Shown here: positions 45,577 to 55,256 of the stretch, piece by piece
Layout: the number at the start of each line of letters is the position of its first letter
How positions within the stretch are numbered: position 1 is the stretch's first letter
DNA from: Diospyros lotus
Lineage: Eukaryota; Streptophyta; Magnoliopsida; Ericales; Ebenaceae
Length of the DNA: 64,000 nucleotides
Assembly: GCF_014633365.1 (NCBI RefSeq)
Contig: NC_068343.1
Location: 26,877,307 to 26,941,306 of the forward strand
Direction: 5' to 3'
Position numbers and translations under genes: made by a program
Notes under the pieces: model-generated
Database searches by the model: none
What the model was told of the DNA's origin: nothing
What the model saw: the letters and a program-made list of their open reading frames with translations, nothing else

Positions 45577-46221
45577 TCAGACCCAAGGAGTCTGATCATA
45601 GCTGTGGGTTATATCTTGCACCCAATCCGAAATTAGAGCTGAGATGGCTTGGTAGGAGGCTGAGCCATCTCTCCTTGAAAGAGCATCGATCGCTCTATTC
45701 TCTTTTCCTTGACGGTAGAGAATAATGAAGTTAAAGCCCATGAGTTTGGTGATCCCCTTTCTCTGTAACTGATTATGCACTCTTTGGTGGGATAAGAATT
45801 TTAGACTCTCATGGTCTGTCTTAATGGTGAATTTCTTGCTTTCTAAGTAGTACCTCCATTTTTTCACAGCCATTAATATTACCAGCAGCTCATTGTCATA
45901 TATGCTTAGCCCCATGTGCCTTGGGGCTAATGATTGGCTTAGATAAGCCACAGGGCGTCCTTCTTGGCTAAGCATAACCCCTATACCCGTATCACATGCA
46001 TCCTTTTCTAAAATAAACTCCTTGGAGAAATCTGGTAGGGCTAATGTTGGGGCCTGAGTCATGGCTGCTTTAAGAGATTCAAATGCTTCCTCTGCTTCTG
46101 GACCCCAAACGAAACTATTCTTCTTTAGTAGATTAGTCAGCGCCTTGCTAATCATCCCATAGCCTTTTATAAACCGTCTATAGTACTCGGTAAGGCCTAG
46201 GAAACCCCTCAGCTCCTTCAA
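45577..46221 (-). pseudogene. Element Z RNase H (RT end plus RNase H)
   Basis: MKELRGFLGLTEYYRRFIKG marks the end of the RT domain and EEAFESLKAAMTQAPTLALP the connection. FILEKDACDTGIGVMLSQ, YDNELLVILMAVKKWRYYL and FTIKTDHESLKFLSHQ supply the RNase H acidic residues. The main RT with its YxDD motif is absent. Between 45352 and 45576 a degenerate region with stops joins to the integrase zinc domain. Confidence 0.86.
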
Positions 46222-46261
46222 TGTCTTTGGCCGTGGCCAGCTCTTCCTAGCTTCAATTTTG

Positions 46262-46545
46262 CGGTGAGCTACTGGCGGGCCGATGAAGCTTGGCGGCGCT
46301 GAGGCAACAGCGTTGAGGTGAGAAGAGAGTGAAGAGGGGGAGACGCTAATAAGTTCGATTTATGATTTAGCAAAAAAAGCCCTAGGCGCGCTAGCCAACT
46401 AGGCGCCGCCTGGGCGCCCAAGTCGGCCGATTACTCGGGTCGGCACCTAGGAGGCTCGACTAGGGCAATTTCGGGGCGGCCAGCAGCTAGGCAGCGCCTA
46501 GGCGAGCGCCTAGCTTGATATTTAGAACATTGACGAAAACATAGC
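46262..46545. mobile_element. GC-rich foreign block in element Z replacing protease and most of RT
   Basis: The block is rich in GCGCCTAGG/CCTAGGCGC motifs (AGGCGCCGCCTGGGCGCC, AGCGCCTAGGCGAGCGCCT) and ends in TTGATATTTAGAACATTG. Sequence on the right resumes in the gag knuckle (QLGLCFR on minus). Sequence on the left resumes at the RT end (WPRPKTLKELRGFLG). It may be a small non-autonomous element or filler DNA at a deletion. I cannot assign it to a family. Confidence 0.6.
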
Positions 46546-47619
46546 CCTAACTGTCTCTTTTGGTCCACTAATAGGTTCTTGGGCTGTACAATAGGCTGGA
46601 TGGTCTTACCCACGGGTCCTTCTTTCTACCATTGTGAATTATTACCCTGGTGATACCCCCCACTGTTGTGCTCCTCTCGATTGTTTTTGGATGATAGCCT
46701 ATGCCTCCGAGCAAAGGTTTCCATCAATAGCTCATGCAGACGAGCTTGTTCAGCTGCTTGGGGCACCGTTGTGGGGAACAACATCTTAACTGTTGGCCTA
46801 ATTAACTCTTCTAGCCCATTGATAAAGCTTGAAACAAAATATACCTCATCTAGGTAGGGATGAGACAATGAAAGTAAGGCCCTTAACTCCTCAAATCTAT
46901 TTTGGTATTCCTCCACTGTGACATTTTGTTTCAATTTGTTAAACTCCTCAATGACATCAGATCGGTTCTTCTTTCCAAACCTACGGCACAGTTGGCTAAC
47001 AAACTCTAGGCAACTCAAATCCACCCTACCATGGCTCTAAGTTTGGAACCAAGCATCCGCCACATCATCTAAATAGGAAGCAGCCATACATACCTTATCC
47101 CCTTCAACAACGTTGATAGAACACCGTTTCACACCGGCATATCCGCCACCTCGGCTTATCCCGATCAAAGGCCAGAATCTCCATTCGCGGACCGGAATGG
47201 GGTGGATTGGTCCCTCCATAGTACCTGTAATTCATGCCTTCTCTGAATTTAGCTGGATCTCCGCCACCTCTTGGCTCTAGAGGTCGCGGTCTGTTTATCG
47301 GTGAAGTTAGGATGGGTGCGGAGGATGTCCTTGGGGGAAAATCAGTTGGCAAACTGACGTTCGGCTACCTCGCAAACATGCTCAAAGCTGTCGTCAATTG
47401 CTGGCTGAGTCCAGCAAATTCTTCCCGAATGCCGTTCACTGCGTGATCCAACGAGTCCGTGTACTTCGATCTACTCCAGTGGATCTCCTCCTGAGTGTTC
47501 CTCATTCCTAACTCCATCGTCTCCAATCTCTCGTCCACCTGCTCCTGATGTTGTCGCAATCCCACTTTAATCGCATCCAATCTGTTCTCCAATTGCTTTG
47601 CGCGAGTTTCGTCAGCCAT
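46546..47619 (-). pseudogene. Element Z gag, broken
   Basis: From 47619: MADETRAKQLENRLDAIKVG with a coiled-coil start. Next comes a proline-rich linker and a degenerate segment (47352-47037, frameshifted). From 47024 the conserved core reads FVSQLCRRFGKKNRSDVIEE, then LKQNVTVEEYQNRFEELRAL and FINGLEELIRPTVKML. The C-terminal KTIQPIVQPKNLLVDQKRQL and GLCFR is cut in the middle of the expected zinc knuckle by the GC-rich block. Confidence 0.83.
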
Positions 47620-47652
47620 TACGAATTCCAGGTCGCTAGCTCTGATACCAAA

Positions 47653-47992
47653 TGTTAGGCTTGGATCTGGGGATAGGTTTCCTTCTGTAAATTTGGAAGG
47701 AATTGATATAGGCGGGAAAGATTGAGAGGGAGAGATAGAGAGAAATTAAGAAATAGAACAGGAGAAGAGTGAATTGAGAAATGAGAGGGAAAGGAATTTG
47801 TGGTATAATCCTCACATAATTCCCCATCCTCCACCTTTTGGTATTTATAGGGGAGATACATGCTGGCGCGACAGTTAGATACTGCCCATGCACGTGCCTG
47901 GCGCTTCAGGAATTTGAATTATTCCTTTACTGATTTATTATATCAATGCCACTATTTGACTCTAATTACAATCACACCCTCAGTCTATGATA
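47653..47992 (-). repeat. 5' LTR of element Z
   Basis: It begins TGTTAGGCTTGG next to the PBS. It ends TCTATGATA, so the last dinucleotide has changed from CA to TA, and it is then followed by the duplication GAGGC. Confidence 0.9.
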
Positions 47993-47997
47993 GAGGC

Positions 47998-48183
47998 ACC
48001 CGTATCTATAATCCAACACTTTCTACTAGGTTTTCTAGAGGTTAGGGAGTATATTAGATTACCTCTTTGGACCGAGGATGTTGTAGTAGTAGTGGCTGTA
48101 TTGTCGGTTTCTTTCCCAAGGTGAGTATCTTGCAATAATCTTTGCAGGAACAACACCTGTTCAGTAGATAGGTTCACCTGCAT
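47998..48183 (-). pseudogene. Copia-3 protease, N-terminal part with active site
   Basis: The frame contains QVNLSTEQVLFLQRLLQDTH and ends in RKCWIIDTGAS, the retroviral-type aspartic protease motif. It stops at the Z insertion and continues at 43806. Confidence 0.82.
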
Positions 48184-48218
48184 AACCTTCCCGAATGGAG
48201 GTGTTGCTGCAATTGAAG

Positions 48219-49151
48219 TTATGTAGGCTGGCCTTTCTTTTTCTCTCTTACTCCTTGCCTTCCAATTTGCTGGTTTCCCATGTAGCTTTTAGCAGCTATC
48301 TTTGGTGTGAAAGGGCCTTTTGCAATGCTCACTCCATGGTTTATCCCTTGAAAATTCTCCCTTTTTGTTGTTGCTAGGCTCCTAGAAAAATCTTCCCTTT
48401 TTGTTGCTGCGAGGGCTGAGCTTGTATGAGAATCGGTGGTTGTGAGCATTACCCTTTTTCTACTTTCTTCTTTTCTTACTTCCGCAAAGACGTCTCGGAG
48501 TGAAGGAAGGGGTTTGGTGACAAGAAGCTGACCACGAACTTCATCAAGGTCTGAATTGAGACCTTGAAGAAAGTCGAAAACCCTATCTTTTTCCAACATT
48601 TTGCTATATTTCAAGCTGTCTGCTTTGCACTCCCAATTTGGATCATAAAATAGATCCATCTCTTGCCATAGTTCAAGCAATGTATTATAGTATTCGGTCA
48701 CACTAGAATTACCTTGTTTAGTGTTTCGAATAGCCGATCTAATCTCAAAACACTGAGTTGTGTTTTTGAGATTCGAATATATTTCTTGGACTGCATCCCA
48801 CACTTCCTTGGCAATCTTGTAGAAGAGGTAAGTTCGACCGATCTTTTGCTCCATTGAATTGATTAGCCACGCCATGATGATGGAGTCCTCAACTTGCCAT
48901 CTTTGATAATCGACAACATCTTTGGATGGTGCAATAACTTCCCTTGGCAGATATCCATACTTACCTTTGCCCTTGATTACCAAAGCAACCGATTGGAACC
49001 ACTCCCGGAAGTTCCTGCCATTTAGTCGGTGTTGGGTAATTTGCAAGGTGTGGCTCTCGGTGGATAAGGAAGTGCCTGGAAGGATTGCTGTTCGCGGGTT
49101 GGAAGACTCGGTAGTTGTGTGGACTGCACTTTCCTTGTTTGAGTCATTCAT
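48219..49151 (-). pseudogene. Copia-3 gag
   Basis: The 310-residue open frame starts MNDSNKESAVHTTTES about 45 bp inside the 5' LTR. It includes LQITQHRLNGRNFREWFQSV, then DSIIMAWLINSMEQKIGRTY, TTQCFEIRSAIRNTKQGNSS and VFDFLQGLNSDLDEVRGQLL, the standard plant copia gag (UBN2/retrotran-gag type). The zinc knuckle expected next is degraded between 48219 and 48184. Gag builds virus-like particles in intact elements. Confidence 0.86.
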
Positions 49152-49195
49152 GATTTCGGAAGTTTTAGTCTTGGATCAATCAAGCTCTAATACCA

Positions 49196-49594
49196 TGAAC
49201 AAACCCTAATCAACCCTGGACTGCAACTTCTAGAAGAACCGAGTTGGAAGAAACAGCCAGACTCGTTAAATTGTATTCATGCTAGACTGCCTATTTATAC
49301 AAATTTACTCTATGTTGCTAACCCTATTTTACAAGAGATAGAATCCTAACTAAACTTAATTATGTTACAGATATACAACTACTTAAAGATAAGTTAACTA
49401 GAGTACATTATCTTTATTATTTGTTGCATATTATCTCTTATAATATCAGCTCCTATAATTTCTCCTATTATCTAGGAGCTCTTCTTCAATCTTCCTTATC
49501 CTTATCTTCAACTAGCTCCATGTGGCCGTGTCTCTTCCATAAGCTATCTTTATCATAAGATAGCTTGTTATCTCATCATCTCGGATTTCCAACA
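49196..49594 (-). repeat. 5' LTR of Copia-3
   Basis: This is a 399-bp partner of 40129-40527 with identical length and about 95 percent identity by eye. The PBS complement GCTCTAATACCA precedes it at 49184-49195. Confidence 0.92.
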
Positions 49595-49643
49595 CTCCCC
49601 AATTACTTCTTAAACTTGTTATGAACCCTAGGTTCATGACAAA

Positions 49644-49655
49644 TGGTATCAGAGC
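49644..49655 (+). other. Primer binding site of element X
   Basis: TGGTATCAGAGC lies two bases after the end of the 5' LTR of X (CATGACA AA TGG...). It matches initiator methionine tRNA and sets the orientation of X as +. Confidence 0.9.
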
Positions 49656-50880
49656 AGTCGTTTTTCGGCTATGGTTTATGTAATTTCGATAAATAGGTTT
49701 CGACAACTCTCGTCGGAATTGATTGAGTAGTGATTCGTGGGTTCCGACAAACTTTCTTAACTGTGACAGAATCCACAGACTTTGGCTGCTGCAGTCGCGG
49801 CTCAGGGAGGCGACTACAGAGCAAGTCACGATCTAGTAGCTCTAGTAAGTATACGTTGGTTGTTAGGCAAAGTCAATCTAGTGGCAATTTTGAAGTGGGT
49901 GAGCGTCTCTTAGATTGAATTCTGAAGGAGAAGCCAGAGATTAACCACAGATGCGATTTCGGTAATTCTCAGTTCAAACTTGGGAGGCGATTCACAGGAG
50001 TTGCAACGAGAGCCCATCAGACTCTCAACACGTTGATACTTCTGACGTGGTGAATTCCGCAATCAATAACAAGGCCTCGATTTCTACAGCTTGTGCGAAT
50101 TCCTTCTATCTTAGTGGCTGAATCCAAGTTGTTGCATGAGATAAAGGCAAGCAAACCCAGGCGATCTTGATCGTTGTATCTTAGCAATGGTCCTCTGCCT
50201 CCTTCCATAGTGATCGATCCTCAATTCCAGAGAATCTCATTAGTTGCAACACAGTCACTCAAGGAAGTCGAGCAACCCAGGTGATTCCAGTGTAAAATTC
50301 CGATCATAGTAGACATTTCGAAGGGGTGTGAGTCCGTCGGAGGGTGTAGCAGTCCGACAATATAAGCTGCAATTGTTTTGGACTTAGGTGACTCAGGCAG
50401 GAGAGTTTAAAGGAAGCATGCGATTGAGGCAGTGAGGCTTGAGGCGACTCCATTGGTCTAGTGGTTGGTGATTGGGTAGCGGCTACACCGACGATCTTGA
50501 ATTCACTTTGAGTGAGAGGAGATAGCGAGAAGGAAGGCGTGCATGTGAACAAGGCAGCAAATCAATCTTTGTTGTCGTGATTTCGAAGGTGAAACATGAC
50601 CTGTGATTTCAATTGGGTTACTAGATCTGGTCGTTGCATGAGTAGTAGAAACGGAAGGCGATTCCAGTGTGCAATTCTGACTATTCCGATGAAGTTTGGC
50701 GTTTGAGACAGAGAAGGACTAGGTGATTTTTAGTTGAATCTCATAATTAATTCTGACACGAGGAGGGGAGTGTCGGCTGAAATACAGGTTGAGAAATTGA
50801 AGGATGTGGAGTGTTGAGAGGCAATTGTTTATCCTAGGTGCTTGCTAGGAAGCAGAAATCGAAGGGAGATGAGGGATTCA
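49656..50880 (+). other. Element X 5' internal region, non-coding
   Basis: About 1.2 kb without a sustained frame. A phrase containing GGYGATTCCAGTGTRMAATTC occurs near 50279 and again near 50660. Words such as CTCAGGNAGG and GAGGCGACT also recur in shorter form, suggesting loosely repeated leader sequence. No similarity to gag could be seen. Confidence 0.5.
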
Positions 50881-50881
50881 A

Positions 50882-52029
50882 TGTATAGGACTTCTACCCC
50901 TTGGTCTTCAAAGTGTACTGTTCAAGAGATGTCGACCATGGGAGCAATGCATACACGGCATGTGCATACATGACATAGATGAGGTCGCCATGGCAACAAT
51001 ACTGCATTTTCAGTTGGAGGTAAGACATCATGGGGAGTTTGGCCAGAAGCCTCATGCATGGGAAAATGAGTTTGAGAATGAAATCAGCCACGTGGACAAG
51101 GAAACAAGAAGTGTGGTACATGATATGAGCAAGGAATTTGGCTGTATGATACACGAGCAGTTACAGGAGTTTGTGATGATACTAACTAAGAAGTATCATT
51201 ACAACTTTTTTGCAGAATTCTTCGAGGATTATCATGGAAATTTCAACAAAGAGGAATTCCTTAAAATGGAGCAGCTGAAAGAGAAGTCGGGATGGCAGGA
51301 AACAGATTCATTTCCTATTTCCAATGTGGAGTGGAAGAGGTATACTGGTTTCAGCAGAATTATCAACAAGGAGTAGTGCAACATCAGTGATGATATTGGT
51401 GGTGAATGGCATTATCCAAAGGGAATTTGTGATGAATAGATGGATAGGGCAGCAAAGGAAAAGGAACAATCTAAAATTGTTGAAAGAGAAGTTCATGTAG
51501 AGGGAAATTCGAGCAAACACAAGGAAGGAGTTGCTAAATTGTTTGCATGGAATTAGGAGGTTCCGATTGAAAATCCAGTCAATGTTAAGGAAGAGAGTGC
51601 TGGAACTAAAATAAACTTGTCAAGGGTAGCGCAAGGTCTTGAAGAAGAAAGGAAATTGGATAAAAATATCCGTGTAGACCACATTTTGCAAGAGCAGGAA
51701 GTTGAAAATTTGGATGAGGATCCTGACCCTACCAAAATGGTTGGAGTTTCTTTAGATCGTACTAGCCAAGTTGGTACCTATTTTTACATTGCATCAGAAA
51801 TTGAGAAGGGGTGGCCAAGGATCGATGAAGAGGCTGACATGCACAGCTTAAAGGCTGTCTTCTTGGAGGTGTGGCAACCATTTGGAACAGCTATGGAGAT
51901 CTGTGAAGACAACATGTTATAAGTGCAGGAAAAGCAGAAAAGAAGGAACACAAAGGAAAAGAGGAATGTGCCTAGAAGGAGAAAGAGGGAAAAAGAGATT
52001 AAACAGACAGTGAGAATGAGAATTGGTTG
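50882..52029 (+). pseudogene. Element X unknown ORF, interrupted by stops
   Basis: One frame carries two open stretches (50960-51376 and 51617-51922). They are in the same phase and separated by TAG at 51374, TAG near 51436 and TAG near 51555, with a further TAA at 51920. Conceptual fragments include EFENEISHVDKETRSVVHDM, NFFAEFFEDYHGNFNKEEFL and SEIEKGWPRIDEEADMHSLK, and a Lys/Arg-rich end (RRKREKEIKQTVRMR). It is hydrophilic and acidic, then basic. It is not gag, protease, RT or integrase as far as I can tell. A captured host fragment or a lineage-specific gag-like protein are both possible. Confidence 0.5.
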
Positions 52030-52094
52030 AAGAAGCAACAGCTCAACGGTAATAAGTTTCTTGGGGACAAGAAACCTTTTAAGGCGAGGGGAAT

Positions 52095-52515
52095 TGTCAT
52101 AACCTTAGGAGCAATAGAAGGGCAATATTATAATAGGCTCATAATAGTTTGTTAGGAGATATTTGCAATTTGTTAACAGCACATGGGTGCTAGTATGATT
52201 CAGTTAGTAGTCAAATTTGCCTATAAAAGGGCTACTGTAAGAGGAGGGGATTATGCTTGAATTGATAAACAAAGATCTCATTTCTCTCTCTAGAATTCTC
52301 TCCCAATCTCCCTCTTGTTTCTCTCTACTACTCTCCCTCATTTCTCTTTAAATTCTTCCACATTTCTGTCCAATCTTCCCTTAATTCCCTTTGTTCTTGG
52401 ATTTCTCTATCGGATCCTTGTTCTTCCTTAATCTCCCTTCCTTTCTTTAAATCTAACTCTCTCAATTCCTCCCCAATTACTTCTTAAACCTATTATGAAC
52501 CCTAGGTTCATGACA
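52095..52515 (+). repeat. 3' LTR of element X
   Basis: It begins TGTCATAACC after the polypurine tract AAGGCGAGGGGAAT and ends GGTTCATGACA. The uninterrupted 421 bp define the family length. The TATA-like motif GCCTATAAAAGGG is at about 52219. Confidence 0.9.
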
Positions 52516-52520
52516 AGAAG

Positions 52521-53290
52521 ATAATTGACAGTGCTGAGGAGAAATGAGGACTTTATCAGACTTCAAAATTTGACCATTCTACTGAATTTAGGTCATCTAT
52601 TCAATCCTCTTTGTCTACTGTTTTAGAATCTAAAATAATGCTATGGCATCAACGATTAGAACATCCTAGCTTTGAGTATCTTAGGGTCTTGTATCCTTCT
52701 CTTTCTAGCAATAAAATTCAGAATTTCCATTGTGAACATTATATCCTTGGAAAACAAACCAAAAGCTTTCATCCTAATCATATCTATAAACCTTCAAAAT
52801 CATTGCATTTGATTCATAGTGATATTTGGGGACTGGCCAGAACTCCCAATCTAACTAACACTCAATGGTTCATCACATTCATAGATGATCATACAAGAGT
52901 TAGCTAGCTGGGTATTCCTAATGAAAGACAAATTTGAAGCCTATCTTGTTTTCAAAAGGTTTCATCAAATGGTTCAAAATGTCTTTTAATCATCAATTCA
53001 TGTATTGAGATCTGATAATGAATGAGAATACTTTTCAAATGAATTCAATCAGTTCCTAATTGAGCATGGTATTATTCACCAAAACTCATGTTCTTATAAC
53101 TCCCAACAAAATGGGGTAGTTAAAAGAAAGAACCGTCACCTTCTTGAGACTGCAAGGGCCTTAATGTTTACTCATTCAGTTTCAAATGCCTACTAGGGAG
53201 AAGTTGTCCTTGTAACAACCTATCTCATCAACAGACTTCCCTAAAAAATTCTGTAGTTTAAAACTCCCTTGAATGTCTTCCTTGAATCTT
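52521..53290 (+). pseudogene. Copia-2 integrase (zinc domain and core), broken
   Basis: From 52521: IIDSAEE, then LWHQRLEHPSFEYLRVLYPS (expected LGHP reads LEHP) and CEHYILGKQTKSF, the HHCC region. SLHLIHSDIWGL carries the first Asp and WFITFIDDHTRVS ends at a TAG near 52905. The core continues with VLRSDNE, a stop, EYFSNEF, and QQNGVVKRKNRHLLETARAL, in which the catalytic Glu is Lys. Further stops follow near 53190 and 53245. Confidence 0.84.
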
Positions 53291-54944
53291 ACCCTTATCA
53301 TACCCGAGCCTTAAACTCTGTTTCTCCTAAGTACACAAAAACCAACTTACACAATCTAAATTGGACCCTAAAGCACTCAAGTGTATCTTTGTTGGATACT
53401 CTCCTACTCAGCAAGGATATAAGTGCTATAATCCTACTACCCATAAATTTATTGTGTCTTGCGATGTCTCTTTTGTTGAGTATCAACCATTTTTTCAAGA
53501 TAATTCTCTATAGGGAAACACCTCTAATACAGAGGATTATTGGGATCCAATTATGCCTATACCTATTTCACCTCCTACTTCTTTACCTACACCTGTCCTT
53601 AATCCTGAACCATCACATGCAATGCCTGAATTCAGTTCAAATTCTATTACTCCAGTCCAAAACCATCAAGGGGGAAAGAGAGAGAACACTTAAATTTAGG
53701 AAGATGATCAAGTCCAAAATAAACCACCATTGATGGTTTATTCTAGAAGGCCTTGTGATCCTCAGCCAACCATATTGTCTAATCCAAAGATAAGTCCAGA
53801 AAAGAGGGCTACAAGAGATGCTGAGGCACTGAATAGGTTGGAAGATAAAGGAGGTAATAATGAGGATGATTTAGGTATCCCAATTGCCTTAAGGAAAGGG
53901 GTAAGATCCTGCACAAAACACCCTATTTCAAATTATTTAGGATACTCAATACTTTCTCCTCAATTAAGATCATTTACTATCAACATTAATAGTATGGTTA
54001 TTCCTAGAGACATTTATCATGCTCTATAGGATGAAAAGTGAAAGGCAACAGTCATGGAAGAAATGCAAGCCTTAGAAAATAATGATACTTGGGAAGTTGT
54101 GAGTCTACCAGATAGAAAGAAGGTAGTAGGCAACAAGTGGGTGTTCACTGTGAAGTACAAATCTGATGGGAGTATTGACTAGTACAAGGCTAGACTTGTT
54201 GCCCCAAAATTTACTCAAACTCAAGACCTTGACTGCGAGAAAACATTTGCTCCAATAGCTAAGCTAAATTCCATTTGGGTATTATTATCCTTAGTAATAA
54301 ATCTAGATTGGAGACTACATCAATTGGACATAAAAAATGCTTTCTTGAATGGTGAGTTGGAAGAAGAAATCTATGTGAGAATACCACCTAGTTTTGAGGG
54401 AAATGACATAAGAGGGAAGGTATATAGGCTAAAGAAATCATTGTATAGTCGTAAACAATCTCCATAACATGGTTTAAGAGGTTTAGTGATACTCTACACC
54501 AGCTCGGATACGAGCAAGGGCAGACAAATCACACTCTCTTTACAAAGATTGAAATTGATGGAAGAAGGACAATTCTAATAGTCTATGTAGATGATTTGAT
54601 CATCATTGGAAACAACTGCCAAGAGATTGAAAAATTGAAGCATCAACTGAGGGATGCATTTGAGGTAAAAGAGTTGGGAGAATTAAGATACTTTTAGGAT
54701 TGGAAGAGGCTAAAAGTAAGGAAGGTATTTTCATATCTCAAAGAAAATACACCTTAGATTTGCTAAGGGAATCAGGCAAATTTGGGTGTAAGCCAACAAG
54801 AACTCCTTTAGAGCCCAATTGGAAGAATAGAGAAAAAAACAAAGAAGAATATCAGGTTGCCAAAGGAAGAGACCAGTGCCTAGTAGGGAAGCTAATCTAC
54901 CTATCTCACACACGATTGGATATTGCATATGCTATAAGCATTAT
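53269..54944 (+). pseudogene. Copia-2 integrase C-terminal region and reverse transcriptase, broken
   Basis: Frameshifted IN C-terminal text (CIFVGYSPTQQGYKCYNPTT in another frame near 53370) leads to VYSRRPCDPQPTIL and DLGIPIALRKGVRSCTKHPI. The RT follows from about 54110 (KKVVGNKWVFTVKYKSDGSI), then LDIKNAFLNGELEEEIYVRI, LIVYVDDLIIIGNN and, after a stop near 54697, KSKEGIFISQRKYTLDLLRE and LIYLSHTRLDIAYAISII. It is cut there by the SIRE-like element. Confidence 0.85.
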
Positions 54945-55037
54945 TGATAGAATTGAGTTGATGTGGTATCCACCAAGAGGGGGGGTGAATTGGTATATAA
55001 AAAAAATTTCTTTTGGAAAGTGAAAATATTTTTGTGT
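54945..55037 (-). repeat. 3' LTR of the SIRE-like element, truncated
   Basis: Only about 93 bp match the 1383-bp 5' LTR, from TGATAGAATTGAG to GAAAATATTTTTGTGT. Directly right of it the plus strand has GGCTCTCCCTT, a minus-strand polypurine tract AAGGGAGAGCC. A weak echo of the other LTR end (AAGAGTGAAATGTCA) lies at 55112-55126. Most of this LTR has been lost. Confidence 0.75.
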
Positions 55038-55256
55038 GAGGCTCTCCCTTGAACCAAGCTGCACATAGATAATTCAACCAGATCATTCAGCCCTATTTAA
55101 ACATTCATTAACAAGAGTGAAATGTCAATACTAAAACATTCATTCATAGAGTGATAGTTGAGTTCAACAAAACATATAACAAAAGCTACTGGTAAATCTG
55201 CCAAAACAAGCATACATAAGGTAAAAATAAAGTGAAATGTATGATGAGGGCATCAT

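Larger units (their letters stand above)
43819..47992 (-). mobile_element. Element Z: Ty3/gypsy chromovirus with deleted protease-RT
   Basis: LTRs are 43819-44159 (341 bp) and 47653-47992 (340 bp). The duplication GAGGC is perfect (43814-43818 and 47993-47997). The PBS TTTGGTATCAGAGC is on the minus strand at 47639-47652. The polypurine tract AAGGGGGGAAAT on the minus strand is at about 44160-44171. Order leftwards is gag, a foreign GC-rich block, RNase H, integrase and chromodomain-like tail. It lies inside the protease active-site motif of Copia-3. Confidence 0.92.
40129..49594 (-). mobile_element. Copia-3 (Y): nearly complete Ty1/copia element, interrupted by chromovirus Z
   Basis: Two 399-bp LTRs (40129-40527 and 49196-49594) differ at about 19 positions by eye. 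The PBS on the minus strand (TGGTATTAGAGC) is at 49184-49195. The order gag, protease, integrase, RT, RNase H runs leftwards. Flanks are CTCTC (40124-40128) and CTCCC (49595-49599), one mismatch. It inserted into the 5' LTR of X. Coding regions contain stops and frameshifts. Confidence 0.9.
39749..52515 (+). mobile_element. Element X: non-autonomous LTR retrotransposon, interrupted by Copia-3
   Basis: LTRs of about 421 bp (39749-40128 joined to 49595-49641, and 52095-52515) begin TGTCATAACC and end GGTTCATGACA. The PBS TGGTATCAGAGC is at 49644-49655 and the polypurine tract AAGGCGAGGGGAAT ends at 52094. Flanks are GGAAG (39744-39748) and AGAAG (52516-52520), one mismatch. Sequence across the empty site continues the Copia-2 protease-integrase linker in frame (LSLGK then IIDSAEE). 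The 2.45-kb interior has no gag, RT or integrase that I can see. The two LTRs differ at about 30 positions by eye (about 7 percent). Confidence 0.88.

Noticed and set aside
51784..52038. Minus-strand frame with a hydrophobic start (LLQPILILTVCLISFSLFLL)
   Set aside because: It is antisense to the lysine-rich end of the X frame and its hydrophobicity is a by-product of that.
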